Shown piece by piece: positions 59,384-64,000 of a DNA stretch of 64,000 bases; positions within the stretch are counted from its first letter, which is position 1, and every line of letters begins with the position of its first letter. Made by a program: the position numbers and the translations under genes. Below the pieces are notes generated by a model. That model made no database searches and had not been told where the DNA came from. It saw only the letters and a program-made list of their open reading frames with translations. This stretch comes from Oryzobacter telluris. Its GTDB lineage: Bacteria; Actinomycetota; Actinomycetes; Actinomycetales; Dermatophilaceae. The stretch lies in contig NZ_CP170723.1 of assembly GCF_043099285.1 (NCBI RefSeq), forward strand, positions 2,170,001 through 2,234,000, in the 5' to 3' direction.

Positions 59384-60886
59384 GTGAGCACCGAGCAGCG
59401 ACGCCTCGCCGGCCGCTACGTCCTCGAGACGCCCATCGGGCGTGGCGGGATGGGCGAGGTCTGGCGTGGCACCGACACCGTCCTCGGCCGCGAGGTCGCC
59501 ATCAAGACCATCGACCTGCGGTCGGTCCACGACGAGACCGGCGCCGCGCGCTTCGAGCGCGAGGCCCGCGCCACCGCGGGGCTGAACCACCCCGGCATCG
59601 TCACCGTTCACGACAGCGGGGTCGAGGACGACACCGCCTTCCTCGTCATGGAGCTCCTCCCCGGCCCCTCGCTCGCCGAGCGGCTGCGTGAGGGACCGCT
59701 GCCGGTCGAGGAGGTCGTCGCCGTGGGGGAGCAGGTGGCCACCGCCCTCGACGCCGCCCACGCCCGCGGCCTCGTGCACCGCGACATCAAGCCGGGCAAC
59801 ATCGCCTACGCCGAGGACGGGCGCATCCGCGTCCTCGACTTCGGCATCACCCAGCTCGGCGACACCCCCGGCTCGCAGGCCCTCACGGCCACGCACACGG
59901 TCATGGGCACGGCCGAGTACCTCGCGCCCGAGCAGGCGCTGGGCGGCCGGGTCGACGGCCGCGCCGACCTCTACGCGCTCGGGTGCGTCCTCTACGCCCT
60001 CCTCGTCGGCCACGCGCCGTTCCGCGGCCCCACCCCGGTCGCGACGATGATGATGCACGCCAACGACCCGGTGCCCGACGTCCGCGAGCTGCGCCCGGAC
60101 ACCCCCGACTGGCTCGCCGCGGTCGTCACCGGGCTGCTCGCGAAGGACCCCGACGACCGCCCGATGGGCGCCGCCGCGGTGGCGGCCGCCCTCGGCGACC
60201 GCGAGCCCGTCGCAGGGGTCGCCACGACCGTCCTGCCGGCCGCCGCGGCCGGTGCCGCGGGCGCCGCCCTCGGTGCCGACGCGACCCGCCGTCTCGACCG
60301 CGTCCCCCCGCCGCCACCTCCCACGGCACCCGTGACCACGGCGCCGCGCCGCGACGACCGTCGTGGTGGCGGCGGCGGGTCGGCGCTCACCTGGCTGCTG
60401 GGCATCGTCGCGCTCGTCGCCGTCGGCCTGCTGCTGTGGAACCTGCTCGGGCTGGGCGAGTCCGGCGACCCCGGGGCGTCGCCATCGACCACCCCCGCGT
60501 CCTCCACCCCCGCCCCGGCGACCTCGACGCCGGCTCCGACCACCGAGAAGCCATCGCCGACCCCGACGCCGTCGGAGACGGCCGACCTCCAGGGTGACGT
60601 CGAGCGCTCGCTCGGGGCCCTCAGCGACGGGATCGCCGACCAGGAGAGCCAGGGCGCCCTGGAGAAGGACGCCGGGAAGAAGCTCAACGACGCCGTCCGC
60701 GACGTGCGCCAGGCCCTGCGCAGCGGCGACGAGCCCGACAAGGTCGTGGAGCAGGCCGACAAGGTCGACGAGGAGCTGGGCAAGCTCGTCGCCGACGGGA
60801 AGGTCACCGCCGAGACCCAGGCCCAGCTGCAGCCGCTCGTCGACGACCTGCGCAGCAAGGCCCAGGCGTACGCCGACGGGAGCTGA
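59384..60886 (+). CDS. Membrane Ser/Thr protein kinase without PASTA domains
   Basis: A 500-residue Hanks-type kinase. The kinase domain covers about 10-270: Gly loop GRGGMGEVW, VAIK lysine, HRDIKPGN catalytic loop, DFGI, and AEYLAPEQA. An Ala/Pro-rich juxtamembrane linker precedes the single membrane helix (LTWLLGIVALVAVGLLLWNLLGL, about 343-365). The outside part is a Thr/Pro/Ser linker and a helical domain of about 100 residues with repeated charged heptads. This is not a PknB-type PASTA sensor. It ends before a strong terminator. Confidence 0.93.
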   Translation: MSTEQRRLAGRYVLETPIGRGGMGEVWRGTDTVLGREVAIKTIDLRSVHDETGAARFEREARATAGLNHPGIVTVHDSGVEDDTAFLVMELLPGPSLAERLREGPLPVEEVVAVGEQVATALDAAHARGLVHRDIKPGNIAYAEDGRIRVLDFGITQLGDTPGSQALTATHTVMGTAEYLAPEQALGGRVDGRADLYALGCVLYALLVGHAPFRGPTPVATMMMHANDPVPDVRELRPDTPDWLAAVVTGLLAKDPDDRPMGAAAVAAALGDREPVAGVATTVLPAAAAGAAGAALGADATRRLDRVPPPPPPTAPVTTAPRRDDRRGGGGGSALTWLLGIVALVAVGLLLWNLLGLGESGDPGASPSTTPASSTPAPATSTPAPTTEKPSPTPTPSETADLQGDVERSLGALSDGIADQESQGALEKDAGKKLNDAVRDVRQALRSGDEPDKVVEQADKVDEELGKLVADGKVTAETQAQLQPLVDDLRSKAQAYADGS

Positions 60887-60920
60887 CCGCGGCGCCGGCC
60901 ACGGAGCCCACGACACGACG

Positions 60921-60952
60921 AAGGCCCCGAACCACGTGTGGTTCGGGGCCTT
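60921..60952 (+). terminator. Terminator between kinase gene and tRNA-Leu
   Basis: A perfect 15-bp stem (60921-60935 with 60938-60952) begins 35 nt after the kinase stop and is followed by TTT on the plus strand and preceded by a purine run. On the other strand it ends the tRNA transcript. It is thus probably bidirectional. Confidence 0.88.
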
Positions 60953-60956
60953 TCGC

Positions 60957-61045
60957 TGGTGTCCGAGGGGGGACTTGAACCCCCATGCCCGATAAAGGGC
61001 ACTAGCACCTCAAGCTAGCGCGTCTGCCAATTCCGCCACCCGGAC
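60957..61045 (-). tRNA. tRNA-Leu (anticodon GAG), CCA encoded
   Basis: On the minus strand a 7-bp acceptor stem pairs GTCCGGG (5' end at 61045) with CTCGGAC (one G-T pair), followed by discriminator A (60960) and encoded CCA (60957-60959). The D loop GGCAGACGC, anticodon stem CTAGC/GCTAG with loop TTGAGGT (anticodon GAG at 61009-61011), a long variable arm (TGCCC TTTAT CGGGCA, class II) and the T arm GGGGGTTCAAGTCCCCC are all visible. Bases 61046-61180 upstream contain no gene. Confidence 0.97.
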
Positions 61046-61180
61046 GAGTGCTGCGGGCCAGGCCGGGGAGGCCTGCCTGCGGACCGGAACATTACACGGT
61101 GAGCGGCGTGATCCGAAATCGCGGGGGTCGCCCGCGGGTCGTCCCCGGGTCGATCCCCGACGGCGCCGCCGAGCGCGGGG

Positions 61181-62200
61181 TCAGGCGTCGAGGGCGCCCT
61201 CGTACCAGTGCGGTCCGATGCCCTCGGCGAGCTCGGGGGAGGGCCTCACCACGCGTCGCGACGTCCCGTGGGCGGCCATGATGTCGGCGAGCCGGTCGAG
61301 CCGCTCGGCCGCCGTCCGGCAGCCCTGGGCCCGCACCTCGGCCGGGTACCGGCCGACACCGTCGCCCCAGATGGCGCGCCCGGCCATGAAGCCGATGGCG
61401 CCGGCCCGCGCCCCGATCTCGAGCTGCTGGGCGAAGCCGTCGAAGGTCACCCCGGCCGACAGCAGGACCCACGGCCCGTCCACCGCGGCGTCGAGCGCCT
61501 CGCACGCCTCGGCCGCCCGTGCCCGACCGTGCTCGGTCCCGATGAGCGTGGGGAACTCCATCTTCATGATGTCGCCACCGGCCCGCCGGTAGCTGGCGCC
61601 GGCCGCGAGGACGCTCGCGGTGCGGGTGTCCTGCACGGCGGGGTCCTCGAGCGACTCGCCCTCGCGGGGGAACCACAGGGGCTCGAGGACGAGGGGCAGC
61701 TGGAGCCGGGTGCACTCTGCCGCGACCTCGGCGACGACGGCGTGGTGCCGCTCCTGCAGCTCGTCGGGGTCGTCGTGCCGGTGGAAGACGACGAGCTTCG
61801 CGGCATCGGCGCCGAGGGCCGCCAGGCGTTCGGGTCCCCAGCCGGGCTTGAGCCGTAGCTCGAGGTCGAAGCCAGTGGCCGTGCCGGGTGCGTGATAGAG
61901 GTCCTCGAGGCCGGAGATGAGGCCGACGTCGCGGGGGAGGGCGCCGCCCGCGACCGCCTGGGCGAACGACGTGGCGGGGTCGAGGAGGAGCGCGGTGGCG
62001 TGCGGCGCCATCGCCGCCACCAGCTCGAGCTTGGACTCCACGACCTCCTCGTGCGTCACCGTCGAGAGGTCGTCGTCGAAGAGCACGCGGTACGACTCGG
62101 GGTGGTCGATGGCCGCGACCCTGATCCACCCGTCGGCGTCCGAGATGCGTGCGGTGCGCCGCAGCGTGCCGAGACCGGACAGGATTGACGCGTCGCTCAT
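61181..62200 (-). CDS. LacD-like (beta/alpha)8 aldolase
   Basis: The 339-residue protein matches the tagatose-1,6-bisphosphate/sulfofructose-phosphate aldolase group (Cgl0159-like in actinobacteria). The Schiff-base lysine is likely that in GGDIMKMEFP, and VLLSAGVTFDGFAQQ and GFMAGRAIWGDGV near the C-terminus match the phosphate-binding part of class I aldolases. GGGAGG precedes the ATG at 62200, and TACCGT ends 8 nt upstream. It is divergent from an FGGY kinase, so together they may phosphorylate and cleave one sugar. The exact sugar cannot be told. Confidence 0.85.
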   Translation of the reverse strand: MSDASILSGLGTLRRTARISDADGWIRVAAIDHPESYRVLFDDDLSTVTHEEVVESKLELVAAMAPHATALLLDPATSFAQAVAGGALPRDVGLISGLEDLYHAPGTATGFDLELRLKPGWGPERLAALGADAAKLVVFHRHDDPDELQERHHAVVAEVAAECTRLQLPLVLEPLWFPREGESLEDPAVQDTRTASVLAAGASYRRAGGDIMKMEFPTLIGTEHGRARAAEACEALDAAVDGPWVLLSAGVTFDGFAQQLEIGARAGAIGFMAGRAIWGDGVGRYPAEVRAQGCRTAAERLDRLADIMAAHGTSRRVVRPSPELAEGIGPHWYEGALDA

Positions 62201-62207
62201 GCCTCCC

Positions 62208-62214
62208 TACGGTA
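62208..62214. promoter_or_regulatory. Overlapping divergent -10 elements (aldolase / kinase)
   Basis: TACGGTA contains TACGGT on the plus strand (62208-62213, 10 nt before ATG 62224) and TACCGT on the minus strand (62209-62214, 8 nt before ATG 62200). The two start codons are only 23 nt apart. Confidence 0.5.
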
Positions 62215-62223
62215 CCCATCACC

Positions 62224-63606
62224 ATGGCCACGTGGGTTGACGTCGGAATCGACTGCGGGACAACAGTCACCAAGGCGGTCGCTGTCGACGACGACGGCAC
62301 CGTCCTCACCTGCGCGGTCCGGCCCACCCGGTGGGACACCTCGGGACCCGACCGGTCGGAGCGTGACGTGGCCGCCCTCCTGGCCGACGTCGACGACGTC
62401 CTCGCCGAGGTCTGTGCCTCCGTCCCCGGCGCGCGGGTCCGGTCGGTGGGGGTCTGCTCCATCGCGGAGTCGGGTGTCCTCCTCGCCGACGACGGCAGTG
62501 TCCGCAGCCGGATGATGGCGTGGCACGACGCCCGCGGGGCGCACCAGGCGGCCTCCCTCGACCCCGGGCTCGCTGCCCTGTTCCCCGCCCGGACCGGCCT
62601 GTCGGTGAGCCCCGTGCCGACGCTGTTCAAGCTCCTCTGGTTGCGCGACGAGGGCGGCGTCGACCTGCACGGCCTCACCTGGCTCGGGGTGGCCGATGCC
62701 GTGGTCCACCACCTCGGCGCCCCGGCCAACTGCGAGCGGTCGCTCGCGGGGCGCACCGGGCTGCGCGACGTGCACGACGACGGCCCGTGGTCCCCGGCAT
62801 TCGCGCTGCTCGGGGTCGGCACCGACCTCCTTCCTCCGGTGGTCACCGCCGGAGCGGCGATCGGCAGCGTCCGGGCCGACCACCCGGTGGCCGCCGCCCG
62901 CGGAGCCGTCCTCACCCTCGCCGGGCTGGACCACCTCGCCGCCGCCGTGGCCGTGGGCGCGGAGGAGGTGGGGAGCGTGTGCGACTCGATCGGCACGGCC
63001 GAGGCCCTCACCGCGACCCTCGCCGCACCCCCACCGCCCGACGCGCTCGCGACCCTGGTGTCGCACCACGCCTCGGCCCACGCCCACGTCCTCGACGGCG
63101 CGACCTGCGTCATCACCGGGCTGCGCACGGGCCTCGTCCTCGACCACGTGCTGACCCGCCTGGGCGCCCGCACCCGCGAGGAGCGCCTCGCCCTCGACGC
63201 CGCGGCCCGGGGTGTGGCCCCGGAGCCCGGCGTCGGGCTCGCCGGCACCTCGCTCGACGCCGACCGCGGTGTGTCGGCAACCTGGCCCGATGGCACGACC
63301 CCGGCGGCGGCGTGGGCCGGCGCGCTCGCCGTCCTCCGGGAGGGGGTGGCGTCGCGGCTCGCCGCCGTGCGCGAGGCCGGCGGGTCGGTCGACCACCTCG
63401 TCGTGACGGGCGGCTGGGCGCACCTGGCGACCGTCCTGGACAGCCGCCGCGACCTCGCGGCGCGGATGACCGTGGTCGCCCTCGACGAGCCCGGCGCCGT
63501 CGGCTCGGCCCGCTTCGGGCGCTGGGCGGCGGAGCAGGGGGACGGCACCGACCCGACGCGACAGCGCGGTCCTGCCCCCGGCTGGTTCGGCCCGCCACGC
63601 GCCTAG
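62224..63606 (+). CDS. FGGY-family carbohydrate kinase
   Basis: The 460-residue sugar kinase has the N-terminal phosphate loop DVGIDCGTTVTKAV, the substrate/catalytic region MAWHDARGAHQ, and the second ATPase half with LAGLDHLAAAVAVGA, SVCDSIGTAEAL and VVTGGWAHL. Length is slightly shorter than typical xylulokinases (about 490). ATG 62224 was chosen because upstream in-frame codons lie inside the divergent aldolase. Its sugar is unknown. Confidence 0.9.
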   Translation: MATWVDVGIDCGTTVTKAVAVDDDGTVLTCAVRPTRWDTSGPDRSERDVAALLADVDDVLAEVCASVPGARVRSVGVCSIAESGVLLADDGSVRSRMMAWHDARGAHQAASLDPGLAALFPARTGLSVSPVPTLFKLLWLRDEGGVDLHGLTWLGVADAVVHHLGAPANCERSLAGRTGLRDVHDDGPWSPAFALLGVGTDLLPPVVTAGAAIGSVRADHPVAAARGAVLTLAGLDHLAAAVAVGAEEVGSVCDSIGTAEALTATLAAPPPPDALATLVSHHASAHAHVLDGATCVITGLRTGLVLDHVLTRLGARTREERLALDAAARGVAPEPGVGLAGTSLDADRGVSATWPDGTTPAAAWAGALAVLREGVASRLAAVREAGGSVDHLVVTGGWAHLATVLDSRRDLAARMTVVALDEPGAVGSARFGRWAAEQGDGTDPTRQRGPAPGWFGPPRA

Positions 63607-63609
63607 GGT
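63604..63609 (+). promoter_or_regulatory. Leaderless -10 for M20 peptidase gene
   Basis: TAGGGT ends 7 nt before ATG 63617 and overlaps the FGGY kinase stop codon. Confidence 0.6.
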
Positions 63610-63616
63610 GGAACCC

Positions 63617-64000
63617 ATGACCGCCACCGACACCGCCACCAGCCGTCCCGAGGACGAGGTCGTCCGGATCTGCCGCGAGCTCATCCGCATCGACACGAGC
63701 AACTACGGCGACGGCAGCGGGCCGGGGGAGGCCGCGGCCGCGGCCTACGTCGTCGAGCAGCTGCGGGAGGTGGGGCTCGAGCCACAGACCTTCGAGAGCG
63801 ACCCGGGCCGGGTCAGCGTCGTCGTCCGGATCCCCGGTGCCGACCGCGAGCGGGGGGCGCTGTGCGTCCACGGCCACCTCGACGTCGTGCCCGCCAACGC
63901 CGCGGACTGGTCGGTCGACCCGTTCGCGGGTGAGGAGCGCGACGGCTGCATCTGGGGCCGCGGCGCGGTCGACATGAAGGACATGGACGCGATGATCCTG
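63617..64000 (+). CDS. M20-family metallopeptidase, N-terminal part (3' end outside window)
   Basis: The first 128 residues of a zinc-dependent M20 peptidase/deacylase. RICRELIRIDTSNYGDGSGPGE at the N-terminus, the metal-site CVHGHLDVVPA with its His and Asp, and GRGAVDMKDMDAM with the bridging Asp are all present. The gene runs off the window end. The specific substrate (dipeptide, N-acyl amino acid or other) cannot be judged from this part. Confidence 0.93.
   Translation, partial: MTATDTATSRPEDEVVRICRELIRIDTSNYGDGSGPGEAAAAAYVVEQLREVGLEPQTFESDPGRVSVVVRIPGADRERGALCVHGHLDVVPANAADWSVDPFAGEERDGCIWGRGAVDMKDMDAMIL

Noticed and set aside
60957..61045. tRNA-Leu as an integration site with att repeat
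   Set aside because: No integrase gene and no duplicated tRNA 3' end nearby; the downstream side is an ordinary terminator and kinase gene.

Overview
The window is very GC-rich (I estimate about 72%, by eye), gene-dense chromosomal DNA from a Gram-positive actinobacterium. RbpA, OpcA, a SufR/SufBDCSU iron-sulfur operon with an embedded Rieske ferredoxin, an acVLRF1-type peptidyl-tRNA hydrolase, actinobacterial CtaA/CtaB and DUF3099 point to Actinomycetota. The mix of genes, including cyanophycin synthetase and cyanophycinase, looks most like Micrococcales/Intrasporangiaceae. That family call is inference. I see no prophage, insertion sequence, CRISPR array or integration site.

Layout. 1-2164: end of the lower-glycolysis cluster (pgk, tpiA), then secG and rbpA, closed by a terminator. 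2194-11135 (minus): one tightly coupled operon tkt-tal-pgi-zwf-opcA-pgl-DUF3806-like, in which most junctions are 4-nt stop/start overlaps. 11277-14067: ctaB (heme O synthase), overlapped antisense by an MFS exporter that is coupled to an ArsR-type regulator. 14365-17480: small protein plus a large AAA-LuxR (LAL) regulator, preceded by large palindromes. 17500-19759: ctaA and a secreted GH6 glycanase. 19895-22992: an ABC-2 exporter divergent from psd-pssA (phosphatidylethanolamine synthesis). 23039-30171: sufR-sufB-sufD-Rieske-sufC-sufS-sufU-sufT-acVLRF1. 30199-31385: small membrane protein, an orphan phage-tail-tube-like gene, and a 479-nt gene-free stretch with a 32-bp minisatellite and a 112-nt dyad. 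31386-38640: DUF1801 protein, neutral zinc metallopeptidase, ABC-F protein, ArsR-SRPBCC pair, metallophosphoesterase lipoprotein, ABC exporter. 38648-42421: SURF1, moaA, DUF3099, fabG, enoyl-ACP reductase. 42462-48760: a cyanophycin-synthetase-like Mur ligase fused to TPRs, then cphA and cphB. 48765-53362: serB, an F420-type oxidoreductase, glgC and glgA. 53381-60886: ABC ATPase, NfeD-SPFH pair, TSUP permease, SpoU methyltransferase, P-loop kinase-like protein, DUF3037-HipA_2 pair, Ser/Thr kinase. 60957-61045: tRNA-Leu(GAG). 61181-64000: LacD-like aldolase divergent from an FGGY kinase, then the start of an M20 peptidase.

A recurring regulatory theme is visible directly in the sequence. More than twenty genes have a TANNNT-type -10 hexamer whose last base lies only 6-8 nt before the start codon, with no Shine-Dalgarno sequence. 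This is the geometry of leaderless transcripts. In three divergent pairs the two -10 hexamers overlap in one symmetrical element.

The genes fit a respiring heterotroph with glycolysis/pentose phosphate flux, aa3-type oxidase maturation (ctaA, ctaB, SURF1), glycogen storage (glgC/glgA), nitrogen/carbon storage as cyanophycin (cphA/cphB) and SUF-type Fe-S assembly. The least expected items are the CphA-like/TPR fusion beside cphA, the orphan tail-tube-like gene beside an unusual repeat region, and the duplicated 53-nt element flanking sufD.
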